Positions 15,501-23,955 of a DNA stretch of 36,524 bases are shown here, one piece after another (within the stretch, counting starts at the first letter, position 1; each line of letters starts with the position of its first letter). The notes beneath the pieces were generated by a model. That model saw only the letters and a list, made by a program, of their open reading frames with translations, ran no database searches and was not told where the DNA came from. A program made the translations under genes and the position numbers. The stretch covers positions 1 to 36,524 of the forward strand of contig CAJQNK010000273.1 in the NCBI GenBank assembly GCA_905479655.1, given 5' to 3'. The stretch comes from an uncultured bacterium (GTDB lineage Bacteria > Acidobacteriota > Thermoanaerobaculia > Multivoradales > JAHEKO01).

Positions 15501-16546
15501 GACGCGGCCTCCCGGTCGGCGGACGGGATCCCGCCCAGGGGCTCGGGGATCGTGGCGCGATCGATGAGCGGGACGGCGGCGTTCATCAGCAGGACGGCGA
15601 AGACGACGCCCTCGGGGTAGTTGGAGAGCATGCGGATCGTGATCACGAGGACGCCGATCCCCAGCCCGAAGAGCCACTGCCCCCGGTGCGAGAGGGGGCT
15701 GGTCACGGGGTCGGTGGCGATGAAGAACGCCCCGAAGGCGAGCGACCCGGCCAGCAGGTGGTGCGGCACCCCCAGGGGCGAGGCGGGGTTGGCCAGCACC
15801 GCGACGGCGGCGGCGGCCGCCGCGCCGGCGAAGACCCCCGCGGGGATGCGCCAGGCCGCCGAGCGTCGCCAGCAGAGCCACACTCCGCCCAGCAGGCAGG
15901 CCAGCGCGCTGGTTTCGCCCAGAGAACCGTTGGTGACCCCGAGGAACATCGGCCAGAGGCCCGGGATGTCGGCGGCGCCGGCCGCCTCCTTCGCAGCGGT
16001 GAGCGGCGTCGCCTGGGTGACGATCGAGAGATCGGCCCCGGGCCGGACGTAGGAGGCGGCGCCCATCACCGAGGCGAAGCTCACCATGACGAAGGCGCGA
16101 CCCACCATGGCGGGGTTGAAGACGTTCTGACCCAGGCCGCCGTAGGCCGCCTTGCCGATGCCGATGGCGACGGCCGAGGCCACCACGGCCACGTACCAGG
16201 GCGCGCTCCAGGGCAGCGAGAGCCCCAGGATGGCGCCGGTGACCAGGGCCGAGCCGTCCGTCAGCGACGCCTCGCGGCCCCGGAGACCCCTTCCCCGGAG
16301 ACCCCTTCCCCGGAGACGGGCGAAGAGGGTCTCGAAGAGCGCGCAGGAGACGAGGCAGAGGGCGAGCTGCAGGAGCGCCCACTCACGGAAGACGAGGACG
16401 GCGGCCGCCAGCACCGGGGCCAGGCCCACGAGGACGTCGACCATCATCCCCCGGGTGGACCGCCCGCCGGAGACGAGGTGGGGTCCGGGGGCGACGTGGA
16501 GGCGGGGCGCCTCGAGATCGGGCGAGCTCGGTGTCGCTGGCGTCAT
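15497..16546 (-). CDS. rnfD: Rnf complex membrane FMN subunit RnfD
   Basis: Integral membrane flavoprotein subunit (349 aa, NqrB-like, about 9-10 TM helices). The family motifs TDGSALVTGAILGLSLP (96-112) and FNPAMVGRAF (143-152) are present, as is TQATPL (178-183), whose Thr180 is the expected covalent FMN site. A basic loop (GRGLRGRGLRG, about 80-90) arises from a 15-bp tandem repeat and would lie between early TM helices. The ATG at 16546 has TGAGG, formed by the rnfC stop region, 5 bases upstream; 7 bp separate it from rnfC. Confidence 0.95.
   Translation of the reverse strand: MTPATPSSPDLEAPRLHVAPGPHLVSGGRSTRGMMVDVLVGLAPVLAAAVLVFREWALLQLALCLVSCALFETLFARLRGRGLRGRGLRGREASLTDGSALVTGAILGLSLPWSAPWYVAVVASAVAIGIGKAAYGGLGQNVFNPAMVGRAFVMVSFASVMGAASYVRPGADLSIVTQATPLTAAKEAAGAADIPGLWPMFLGVTNGSLGETSALACLLGGVWLCWRRSAAWRIPAGVFAGAAAAAAVAVLANPASPLGVPHHLLAGSLAFGAFFIATDPVTSPLSHRGQWLFGLGIGVLVITIRMLSNYPEGVVFAVLLMNAAVPLIDRATIPEPLGGIPSADREAAS
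16281..16317. repeat. 15-bp tandem repeat inside rnfD
   Basis: CGGAGACCCCTTCCC is repeated exactly at 16281-16295 and 16296-16310, then CGGAGAC follows at 16311-16317. It encodes GRGLR units in frame. Copy number could vary without breaking the frame. Confidence 0.85.
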
Positions 16547-16553
16547 GCGAACC

Positions 16554-17879
16554 TCATGCGGCGTTCCGGTGGGCCTTGCCGACCCGGATGAGCTGCACCA
16601 GCGGGATGCGCGCCGGGCACTCCCAGGCGCAGCAGCCGCACTCCATGCAGGCGTGGATCGAGTAGCGACGCGTGGCGTCCCAGGCGCCGGCGCGGACGGC
16701 CAGGGCCAGGCGGGTGGGCACCAGCCCCATCGGGCAGACGTCGACACATCGGCCGCAGCGCACGCAGGCGGTCTCCCTCTCCCGGGCCAGGTCGGCCGCG
16801 GTGAGCACCGTCACGCCGGTCGTCCCCTTGGTCACCGGGGTGGTCAGGTCGCCGACGGCGAACCCCATCATCGGTCCGCCCGCCACGACGCGGGCCGCGT
16901 CCGGGGCGAGACCTCCGGCCATCTCGATGAGATCCGCGTAACGGGTCCCCAGCGGCACGAGCAGGTTCTTCGGGCTCTCGATTCCGGCGCCCGTGACCGT
17001 GACGACCCGGTGGGTGAGGGCGCCGCCCCGCAACACGGCGCGGGCCAGGGCGGCGGCCGTCCCCACGTTGACCACCACGACGCCCACGTGGAGCGGCAGA
17101 CCGCCGCCGGGCACCCGTCGCCCCAGGAGCGTCAGGATGAGCTGCTTCTCGGCGCCCTGGGGGTACTTCGTCGGAATGCCGCGGATCTCGACGCCGGTAC
17201 CGTCGGCCGCGGCGCGCATCGCCGCCAGCGCCACGGGCTTGTTGTCCTCGATCCCCACCAGCACGCGCGCCGCGCCGACCGCGCGGGCGGCCAGCATGGC
17301 GCCGGCCACCACCGGCGCCGGGGCCTCCTCCATCAGCCGTTGGTCGGTCGTGAGGTACGGCTCGCACTCGCAGCCGTTCACCACCAGGGTGTCGATCCTC
17401 GTGCCCGCGGGCGGACGCAGCTTGAAGTGGGTGGGGAAGGCGGCTCCGCCCAGGCCCACCAGGCCGGCGGCGCGGGCGGCCTCGGCGATGGCCTCGGGCT
17501 CCCGGGCGTCGAGGCCGTCCGTCGGCCACTCGCCGCCGAGGATCTCCTCCACCGCCGCGGGTCCCTCGAGCTGCTCGCCCTCGGCCTGGATCGGCAGCAC
17601 GGCGACGTGGCGGCCGTTGGGCAGCGTCGCCACCGTCTCCTTCAGCACCTTGCCGTTGACCGTGGCGTGGACCGGGGCCGAGACCGGCGCCTCCGAGCGG
17701 CCGATGAGCTCGCCCAGCATCACCTGCTGACGCACCTTCACCACGCTCTCGCAGGCCGCGCCGGTGTGCTGCAGGAGGGGCACCCGGACCTGGGCGGGCG
17801 CCGGCGGCGCCTCGATGGGCGCGTCTCCGGACAGGGTCTTGGCGTCGGGCGGGTGGACGCCGCCGGGGAAGCTCCTCAT
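16554..17879 (-). CDS. rnfC: Rnf complex NADH/FMN and iron-sulfur subunit RnfC
   Basis: Peripheral subunit (441 aa) that binds NAD(H) and FMN and exchanges electrons between NAD and the rest of Rnf. The nucleotide/flavin region GLGGAAFPTHFKL lies near 142-154 and NGCECEPYLT near 170-180. Two 4Fe-4S motifs are near the C-terminus: CVRCGRCVDVCP (about 371-382) and CMECGCCAWECP (about 410-421). Length matches the short anaerobe type without the long Ala-rich tail of enteric RnfC. The ATG at 17879 overlaps the stop of the upstream small gene (ATGA). The gene order C-D-G-E-A-B is that of Acetobacterium-type clusters. Confidence 0.95.
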   Translation of the reverse strand: MRSFPGGVHPPDAKTLSGDAPIEAPPAPAQVRVPLLQHTGAACESVVKVRQQVMLGELIGRSEAPVSAPVHATVNGKVLKETVATLPNGRHVAVLPIQAEGEQLEGPAAVEEILGGEWPTDGLDAREPEAIAEAARAAGLVGLGGAAFPTHFKLRPPAGTRIDTLVVNGCECEPYLTTDQRLMEEAPAPVVAGAMLAARAVGAARVLVGIEDNKPVALAAMRAAADGTGVEIRGIPTKYPQGAEKQLILTLLGRRVPGGGLPLHVGVVVVNVGTAAALARAVLRGGALTHRVVTVTGAGIESPKNLLVPLGTRYADLIEMAGGLAPDAARVVAGGPMMGFAVGDLTTPVTKGTTGVTVLTAADLARERETACVRCGRCVDVCPMGLVPTRLALAVRAGAWDATRRYSIHACMECGCCAWECPARIPLVQLIRVGKAHRNAA

Positions 17880-18220
17880 GGGGTCTCCTCGTCGCTCTCG
17901 GGGTCGGGAACGAGGCCGCTCGGCAGCGGCCTCCCGGGGGCGCAGGTCGTGAGGCGGGTCACGAGCGGACGGGCGGCCAGGGCCCCCAGCGTCATCCCCA
18001 GCAGGGCGGCGCCGAGACCGCCACCCGGGGACGGGGCCAGCAGGCCGCCGGCCACGGCGGCGACCAGCGGCAGCCCGAAGGCGGCCCCCGCGGCGGCCAC
18101 GAAGCGACCGCCCCGCAGCGGGCCGCGGGTGGCGGCGGCGCGCTCCCAGGGACAGGCCTCGCAACCCACGGAACAGGCAGGTCCGACGTTCACCGTTGTC
18201 GTCTGGGTCCCGTTCGCCAC
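17876..18220 (-). CDS. Small Cys-rich two-TM protein heading the rnf operon (RseC-like?)
   Basis: A 114-aa membrane protein with a short N-terminal Cys cluster CSVGCEACPW (residues 16-25), two hydrophobic segments (about 39-61 and 67-85) and a polar C-terminus. The layout of a Cys cluster followed by a two-helix hairpin resembles the RseC/MucC family, members of which occur in rnf/rsx clusters, but the usual N-terminal beta domain is nearly absent. I cannot assign it with confidence. The GTG at 18220 has a strong GAGGAGG 5 bases upstream, and the stop overlaps the rnfC start, so it is translationally linked to Rnf. A role in assembling or reducing Rnf iron-sulfur or flavin centres is inference. 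Confidence 0.75.
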   Translation of the reverse strand: MANGTQTTTVNVGPACSVGCEACPWERAAATRGPLRGGRFVAAAGAAFGLPLVAAVAGGLLAPSPGGGLGAALLGMTLGALAARPLVTRLTTCAPGRPLPSGLVPDPESDEETP

Positions 18221-18344
18221 TCCAGCCTCCTCTCGGAGACAGGCTACGACCGATCGGCTCGGGGCGCACCGCGTCCGGGGGTAGGACCGGGACCCCGCCC
18301 CATCGAGGAGGGCGAGTCCGTTCAGGGTGATTCGAGGGTGCGGC

Positions 18345-19928
18345 TCAGAGCTCGACCAGGCCCTCGAAGACCCTGTCGAGGGTGGTCGCCGGCTCCTCCC
18401 GCAGACTCCGCACCGCCTCCGGCAGCCACTCCAGGACGTCCCTCGCCGTCATGCCGTCGGCGCCGATCGCCTCGGCGGCGAGGTCTCCGGCCAGGCCGTG
18501 GAGGAAGACGCCGGTGGCGGCCGCCTCGGTCGCACCGAGACCGCGGGCGAGGAGGGAGGCGATGGTCCCGGACAGCACGTCGCCCGAGCCGGCGGTGGCG
18601 AGGCCGTCGTTGCCCGTGAGGTTGATCCGCACGCTGCCGTCGGGGTCGCCGACGAGGCTGTGGGCGCCCTTGAGGACGATGGCGCAGCCCAGATCGCGGC
18701 AGGCGGCCTGGAGACGGGGGACGGGGTCGGCGAGAAGCTCCGGCACCGTGCAGCCGACGAGGCGGGCCATCTCTCCGGGGTGGGGCGTCAGGACGGTGGG
18801 GCCTTTTCGCCCCTCGAGGCAGGCGGGGTCTCCCGCCAGCGCGGTGAGACCGTCGCCGTCGACCACGACCGCCGCTCGCACGCCGGCCACCAGGTCGCGG
18901 ACGAGCCTCTGGGCGCCGTCCTCCAGGCTGAGACCCGGGCCGAGGACGACGGCGTCGGCGCGGTCGGCCAGCTCCAGGATGCCGGCGCGGGCCTCGGGGC
19001 CCATGGCGCCCGCAGCGCCCGCCGGCTGCGGGTGGAAGACGAGCTCCGGCACGCGGGTGGCGACGGTCCGGCAGACGACCTCCGGCGCCGCCAGGCGGGA
19101 GTAGCCGCCGCCGGCGCGCAGGAACGCCTCCGCGGCGAAGGCCGGGGCACCGTAGTAGGCGGCCGCGCCGGCGACCGTCAGCCCGACGCCGAAGCTGCCC
19201 TTGTGACCGTGCTCCGGGCGGCGGGGCAGCTCGGACGGCCGGAGCACCGAGGTCGCCGCGGGGCAGGCGTCGATCAGCTCCGGTGGGAAGGAGATCCGGG
19301 TGACGTAGAGACGACCGCCGTGGCCCGCCCCGGGGTAGAGGAGGTTGCCGCGTTTCGGGAGCCCGAAGGTGACGGTGGCGCGGGCCTGCACGGCGACGCC
19401 GCGGACGGCGCCGGTGTCGCCCTGGATGCCCGACGGAATGTCGAGAGAGAGCACCGGACCGTCCCAGCGGTTCAGCGCCTCGACGGCCTCGGCGAGCAGG
19501 CCCCCCACGTCCCGCGTCAGTCCCGTGCCCAGGAGCGCATCGACCGCGAGGTCGGCTGCGGCGAGCTGCTCGGCGACCCGCGTCCCGTCCCGCGGCGTCG
19601 CGCACGGGACGTCCAGGGTCCGGAGGGCCCGCAGGTTGTCGGCGGCGGCGCCGCCGTAGCGCTCGGGGTCGGCCAGGATCGAGACCCGGACCCGCGCGCC
19701 GCGGGCGTGGAGCTGGCGGGCGACGACGAAGCCGTCGCCGCCGTTGTTGCCCGGGCCGCAGAGGATCACCACCCGGCGGCCGGCGACCGGCGCGGGCGCC
19801 AGCTCTCGCGCCAGCGCCTCGACCGCCCCCAGACCCGCGTTCTCCATGAGGACGAGCTCCGGGATCCGGTGCTCCCCGACGGCTCGGCGGTCCAGCTCGC
19901 GCATCTGTTCGACGGTCGTGATCTTCAT
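18345..19928 (-). CDS. nnr: Bifunctional NAD(P)H-hydrate repair enzyme (epimerase / ADP-dependent dehydratase)
   Basis: Repairs NAD(P)HX, the damaged hydrated form of NAD(P)H. The N-terminal YjeF domain (about 1-215) epimerises R and S forms; GPGNNGGDGFVVARQL lies near 58-73 and the following SLDIPSGI region is typical. The C-terminal ribokinase-like domain (about 225-527) dehydrates the S form using ADP; TPHPGEMARL and NDGLATAGSGDVLSG are visible, the Asp of GSGD being the expected catalytic residue. The 527-aa length matches the fused bacterial form. The ATG at 19928 has GGAG 8 bases upstream. It lies 124 bp upstream of the rnf operon on the same strand and is divergent from the gene at 20041. 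Confidence 0.95.
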   Translation of the reverse strand: MKITTVEQMRELDRRAVGEHRIPELVLMENAGLGAVEALARELAPAPVAGRRVVILCGPGNNGGDGFVVARQLHARGARVRVSILADPERYGGAAADNLRALRTLDVPCATPRDGTRVAEQLAAADLAVDALLGTGLTRDVGGLLAEAVEALNRWDGPVLSLDIPSGIQGDTGAVRGVAVQARATVTFGLPKRGNLLYPGAGHGGRLYVTRISFPPELIDACPAATSVLRPSELPRRPEHGHKGSFGVGLTVAGAAAYYGAPAFAAEAFLRAGGGYSRLAAPEVVCRTVATRVPELVFHPQPAGAAGAMGPEARAGILELADRADAVVLGPGLSLEDGAQRLVRDLVAGVRAAVVVDGDGLTALAGDPACLEGRKGPTVLTPHPGEMARLVGCTVPELLADPVPRLQAACRDLGCAIVLKGAHSLVGDPDGSVRINLTGNDGLATAGSGDVLSGTIASLLARGLGATEAAATGVFLHGLAGDLAAEAIGADGMTARDVLEWLPEAVRSLREEPATTLDRVFEGLVEL

Positions 19929-20025
19929 GGGTCGGACTCCGGGTCTCGGTGGGGCGGGTGCGGCGATCGGCGGCTCGGCTGCGCTCGCGGGCGATCGGAG
20001 GATCGCAAACCCGCCACTTAAACGA

Positions 20026-20031
20026 TATACT
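20026..20031 (+). promoter_or_regulatory. -10 element for the 20041 gene, leaderless type
   Basis: TATACT ends 9 bases before the ATG at 20041, in a locally AT-richer patch (CACTTAAACGATATACTG). No Shine-Dalgarno is present and the -35 (TCGCAA near 20003) is weak. The spacing to the ATG equals that at pglW. Confidence 0.5.
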
Positions 20032-20040
20032 GCACAAGTC

Positions 20041-20547
20041 ATGTTGCGGCAGGCGGAGCAGCTCCCGGGCCCGGATCGGCCGGTGCAGACCCACTGGAGG
20101 ATCGACGAGGAGCACGGCTGCGCCTTCCTGCGCTACCGGACGGCGTCGGAGGTGCACGATACCCTGCTGCGGTTGACGGTCGATCCCTCTCTCGTGCCCA
20201 GCCGGCACCGGATCCACGATCTCCGGGGCATCCGGCGGCAGGTGGGGACGGAGGAGGTCCTCGATCTGGCCCGATCGGCGGTGACCCTGTGGCGCGATGC
20301 CAGGGAGATCCGCGAGGGCCGGGTGGCCCTGCTGGTGCTCGATGATCTGGCCTTCGGCCTCGCGCGCATGTTCGAGAGCTACGCGGACAGCATGGTCGAA
20401 GGGCTGGGCGTCCCGAGCCCGAAGCTCAAGATCGTGCGGTCGTTCCCCGGCGCCGCGGAGTGGATTGGGCTTCCCGCCGACTACCGAGACCCCTTCGGCT
20501 CCCCGGAAGATCCCTTCGGCTTCCCGGAAGATCCTGGGGCCGACTGA
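20041..20547 (+). CDS. STAS/SpoIIAA-like hypothetical protein
   Basis: A 168-aa soluble protein with an alternating strand/helix pattern. The stretches IHDLRGIRRQ (about 58-67), VALLVLDDLAFGLARMFE (about 99-116) and LKIVRSFPGAAEWIGLP (about 131-147) look like the SpoIIAA-like/STAS fold often found in uncharacterised proteins. No phosphorylatable Ser of true anti-anti-sigma factors can be placed. The last 19 residues are repeats (DPFGSPE, DPFGFPE, DPGAD). The ATG appears leaderless, and the stop lies just before the mtgA start. Function unknown; partner-switch signalling is only a possibility. Confidence 0.75.
   Translation: MLRQAEQLPGPDRPVQTHWRIDEEHGCAFLRYRTASEVHDTLLRLTVDPSLVPSRHRIHDLRGIRRQVGTEEVLDLARSAVTLWRDAREIREGRVALLVLDDLAFGLARMFESYADSMVEGLGVPSPKLKIVRSFPGAAEWIGLPADYRDPFGSPEDPFGFPEDPGAD
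20488..20529 (+). repeat. 21-bp imperfect tandem repeat
   Basis: Two 21-bp copies (20488-20508 and 20509-20529) differ at two positions and encode DPFGSPE and DPFGFPE at the C-terminus of the STAS-like protein. A partial third copy (DP) follows. Confidence 0.85.
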
Positions 20548-20551
20548 GGGT

Positions 20552-21286
20552 TTGCCCGCGCGCGGGAGCCACCGGCCGGCGGGCGGCCGTCTGAGGCGAC
20601 TCGCGCTGCGCCTGGCCGGCTTCGGCCTGGTTCTTTCGCTCGGCGGGGTCCTGCTCACCCTCTTCCTGGTGCTGCCCTTCCGCTGGATCGACCCTCCGGG
20701 CTCGTCCGTGATCGCGCGGGCGCGGTGGCGGGCCGAGGTCGCCGCCTCGGGCAGGCTGGAGCAGCACTGGGTGCCGTTCGAGGCGATGGGCGAGTGGCTG
20801 CCGCTGGCCGTCGTGTCTGCCGAGGACCAGCGCTTCCCGTTCCATTCGGGCTTCGACCTGCTGGAGATCCGTCGGGCCTTCGAACAGGGCGGAGGCGCGG
20901 GGCGCGGAGCCAGCACGATCAGCCAGCAGGTGGCCCGCAACCTCTACCTCTGGCTCGACAGGAGCTGGCTCCGCAAGGGTCTCGAGGCGTGGCTCACGGT
21001 CTGGATCGAGGCCCTGTGGCCCAAGCGCCGGATCCTGGAGATCTACCTCAACATCGCCGAGATGGGGCCCGGGCTCTACGGTGCCGGCGCGGCCTCGAAG
21101 GCCTGGTTCGGCGTCCCGCCGGGGGTGCTGGGTGCGAACCGGTCCGCGCGCCTCGCGGCCATCCTGCCGAAGCCGGCGTCTTGGAGCCCGGTGCGCCCGT
21201 CGCCCGGGCTCGCGCGGCGTATCACCTGGATCGAGCGCCAGATGCGCCAGCTCGGCGGGCCGTCGTACCTGGAGAGCCTCCGATGA
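20552..21286 (+). CDS. mtgA: Monofunctional peptidoglycan glycosyltransferase MtgA
   Basis: Polymerises lipid II into glycan strands at the outer face of the inner membrane (GT51 family). One TM anchor lies at about 21-43, then the GT51 domain: catalytic Glu91 in VSAEDQRFPFHSGFD (88-102), GASTISQQVARNLYL (119-133) and the helix RRILEIYLNIAEMGPGLYG (159-177). No transpeptidase domain follows. With a TTG start at 20552 the length is 244 aa, close to the 242 of E. coli MtgA. The start is uncertain because GAGGG lies too close and no ATG or GTG precedes the TM helix outside the upstream gene. The stop overlaps the hypF start (ATGA). Confidence 0.92.
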   Translation: MPARGSHRPAGGRLRRLALRLAGFGLVLSLGGVLLTLFLVLPFRWIDPPGSSVIARARWRAEVAASGRLEQHWVPFEAMGEWLPLAVVSAEDQRFPFHSGFDLLEIRRAFEQGGGAGRGASTISQQVARNLYLWLDRSWLRKGLEAWLTVWIEALWPKRRILEIYLNIAEMGPGLYGAGAASKAWFGVPPGVLGANRSARLAAILPKPASWSPVRPSPGLARRITWIERQMRQLGGPSYLESLR

Positions 21287-23667
21287 CGGGGCGAGAGTCG
21301 CGGGAGCGGCTCCGGATGCACCTGCGGGGCGCTGTTCAGGGGGTCGGCTTCCGCCCGTTCGTGTATCGCCTGGCCACGGAGCTGGGGCTCGCCGGTTGGG
21401 TGATGAACGACACCCGGGGGGTGGTCCTCGAGGTCGAGGGCTCACCCGACGCGGTCGCGACCTTCGAACGCCGGGTGGTGGACGACCGTCCGCCCCGGGC
21501 CGTCCTCCTCGGAGTGGACTCCCGGCGCTCGGCGGCGGCCGGCGACCGGGGGGGGCTGCGAGCTGCCGGTTTCGAGATCCGGGCCAGCGACGGGACCGGA
21601 GGCAAGACGGTGGTGGTGCTGCCGGACGTGGCGACCTGCGACGCGTGTCGGCGCGAGGTGGACGACCCACGCGACCGCCGGCACGGCTACCCGTTCACCA
21701 ACTGCACCGACTGCGGACCGCGCTACTCGATCGTCCGCGAGCTGCCGTACGACCGCCCGCACACGACCATGGCCGGCTTCGCCCTGTGCGCGGAGTGCGC
21801 CGCCGAGTACCGGGATCCGACGGATCGGCGCTTCCACGCGCAGCCCAACGCCTGCCCCGTCTGCGGTCCCCGACTGGCCCTCCGGCGGCAGGACGGCTCG
21901 ATCGAGGCGGTGGAGGGTGGGGCCCTGGACGGCGCGGCGGCGGCGATCCGCTCCGGCGAGATCGTCGCGGTCAAGGGGCTGGGAGGCTTCCACCTCCTGG
22001 TGGACGCGGCCGACGACGAGGCCGTGGACCGGTTGCGCCGCCGCAAGCAGCGCTGGGAGAAGCCGCTGGCGATCATGGCGGCGAGCCTGGAGGAGGCGCG
22101 CACACTCGTCCGGCTGTCGCCGGCGGAGGAGCGGCTCCTCTGCGCTCCCGAGGCGCCCATCGTCCTGGCACGGGCGCGGACCGGCGCCGCCGTGGCCGCG
22201 GGTGTCGCGCCGGGCAACCCACGGCTGGGTGTCATGCTGGCCTACACCCCGCTGCACCACCTGCTGCTGAGCGCGGTCGGGCGCGCCGTGGTGGCCACCA
22301 GCGGCAACCTCTCGGACGAGCCCATCGCCATCGACGAGGACGAGGCCCTGGAACGGCTCGGGGGGATCGCCGACCGTTTCCTGGTCCACGATCGGCCCAT
22401 CGCCCGCCACGTCGACGACAGTCTGGCCTGGGTCCACCTGGGGGAGACGCGACTGCTGCGCCGCGCCCGGGGGTACGCGCCGCTGCCCGTGACGACGCGC
22501 CTGGCTTCTCCGACCCTGTTGGCGGTCGGCGCGCACCAGAAGAACGCCGTGGCTCTCAGCCTGGGCCGCGAGGTCTTTCTCAGCCAGCACATCGGCGACA
22601 TGGAGACTCCTCAGGCCCTGGCCGCCTTCGAGCGCGTGATCGCGGACCTGGTGCGGCTGTACGACGCCGAGCCCGCGGCGTTGGTCCACGACCTCCACCC
22701 CGACTACCCGTCGACGGCCTGGGCCCGCCGGGCGACCGCCGCGGTCGAGGGGCCGCTCGCGGGCCTGCCCCGGGTGGGGGTGCAGCACCACCACGCCCAC
22801 CTGGCGTCGTGCCTGGCGGAGAACGGGCACGAGGGACCGGCCCTGGGCGTGACGTGGGACGGCACGGGGTGGGGGCCGGACGGGACGGTATGGGGTGGCG
22901 AGCTGCTGCTCGGGGACGCTCTCTCGTACCGCAGGGTGGCGTCGCTCCGCCCCTTCCGCCTGCCCGGCGGCGAGGCCGCCGTGCGCGAGCCGCGGCGGGT
23001 CGCGTTCGCCCTGCTCTTCGAGCTGCTGGGCGACGAGGCGGCCGAGAGGGTCGATCTCGCCCCGGTGGCGGCGCTGGAGCCCTCCGAGCGCCGCCTGCTC
23101 TCCCGCATGCTCCGGCGCGGCGTGCGGTCGCCCGTCACCACCAGCGTGGGTCGCCTGTTCGACGGCTTCGCCGCGATCCTGGGAGTGCGCCAGAGGGTCT
23201 CCTACGAGGGGCAGGCGGCCGTGGAGATGGAGCACCTGGCGGACCGCGCGCAGATCGACGGCCGGGTCGAGCCCTACCCGATGCCCCTCGTGCCGCCCGC
23301 GACGGACGCCGACGGACCGTCGCGCCTCGACTGGGGCGCCACGCTGCGGGCGGCGCTCGCCGATCTTGCGGCCGGCGTCGCTCCGGGTATCATCAGCGCG
23401 AGATTCCACGAGGCCCTGGCGGCCGCGGTGGTCGCGGCGGCGTGCGAGGCCGGAGAGGAGACGGTGGCCCTGACCGGTGGATGCTTCCAGAACCGACGCC
23501 TCACGCGGGTCGCCGCGACCTCGCTCGAGTCGGCCGGGTTCCGGGTCCTGCTGCACCGGCAGGTGCCCCCGAACGACGGCGGCATCGCCCTCGGGCAGGT
23601 GGCCGTGGCGGCCGCGTGTCTCCGGTCCCCGGAGCCCGCCGGAAGCGAAGGGAAGCGAGGAGGGTAG
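21283..23667 (+). CDS. hypF: Carbamoyltransferase HypF, [NiFe]-hydrogenase maturation
   Basis: Makes the cyanide precursor by moving a carbamoyl group from carbamoyl phosphate to HypE; cytoplasmic, 794 aa. Domains in order: acylphosphatase-like (about 8-100, GAVQGVGFRPFVYRLA), paired zinc fingers (CDACRRE, NCTDCGPRYSI, CAECAAEYRDP, ACPVCGP; about 120-205), YrdC-like (about 210-400), and Kae1-like carbamoyltransferase (about 410-780) with VQHHHAHLASCLAE and GGCFQNRRL. All key motifs are intact. The ATG at 21283 overlaps the mtgA stop. hypC follows after 6 bp. Confidence 0.97.
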   Translation: MTGRESRERLRMHLRGAVQGVGFRPFVYRLATELGLAGWVMNDTRGVVLEVEGSPDAVATFERRVVDDRPPRAVLLGVDSRRSAAAGDRGGLRAAGFEIRASDGTGGKTVVVLPDVATCDACRREVDDPRDRRHGYPFTNCTDCGPRYSIVRELPYDRPHTTMAGFALCAECAAEYRDPTDRRFHAQPNACPVCGPRLALRRQDGSIEAVEGGALDGAAAAIRSGEIVAVKGLGGFHLLVDAADDEAVDRLRRRKQRWEKPLAIMAASLEEARTLVRLSPAEERLLCAPEAPIVLARARTGAAVAAGVAPGNPRLGVMLAYTPLHHLLLSAVGRAVVATSGNLSDEPIAIDEDEALERLGGIADRFLVHDRPIARHVDDSLAWVHLGETRLLRRARGYAPLPVTTRLASPTLLAVGAHQKNAVALSLGREVFLSQHIGDMETPQALAAFERVIADLVRLYDAEPAALVHDLHPDYPSTAWARRATAAVEGPLAGLPRVGVQHHHAHLASCLAENGHEGPALGVTWDGTGWGPDGTVWGGELLLGDALSYRRVASLRPFRLPGGEAAVREPRRVAFALLFELLGDEAAERVDLAPVAALEPSERRLLSRMLRRGVRSPVTTSVGRLFDGFAAILGVRQRVSYEGQAAVEMEHLADRAQIDGRVEPYPMPLVPPATDADGPSRLDWGATLRAALADLAAGVAPGIISARFHEALAAAVVAAACEAGEETVALTGGCFQNRRLTRVAATSLESAGFRVLLHRQVPPNDGGIALGQVAVAAACLRSPEPAGSEGKRGG

Positions 23668-23673
23668 AGAGCC

Positions 23674-23955
23674 ATGTGTCTGGGAGTGCCCGGAAAGATC
23701 GTCGAGACCCGACCCGACCCCACGGGGATGACCATGGGGCGGGTGAGCTTCGGAGGCATCACGAAGGACGTGTGTCTCGCCTACACGCCCGAGGCGGAGG
23801 TGGGCGACTACGTGGTCGTCCACGTCGGCTTCGCCATCAGCCGCATCGACGAGGACGAGGCGATGAAGGTCTTCGAGTACCTGCGCGAGCTCGGTGAGCT
23901 CCAGGAGCTCGACGTGCCCCAGCCCGGCGACGCCCGCCCCGGCCGGCCGGCGTGA
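23674..23955 (+). CDS. hypC: Hydrogenase maturation chaperone HypC/HybG
   Basis: Small chaperone (93 aa) that works with HypD to build the Fe(CN)2CO unit and hands it to the hydrogenase large subunit. The N-terminus MCLGVPGKI carries the essential Cys2, and [21 protein letters not shown] is the typical OB-fold end. The C-terminal tail (about 80-93) is longer than usual. A GGAGG lies upstream of the ATG. The stop overlaps the hypD start (GTGA). Confidence 0.97.
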   Translation: MCLGVPGKIVETRPDPTGMTMGRVSFGGITKDVCLAYTPEAEVGDYVVVHVGFAISRIDEDEAMKVFEYLRELGELQELDVPQPGDARPGRPA

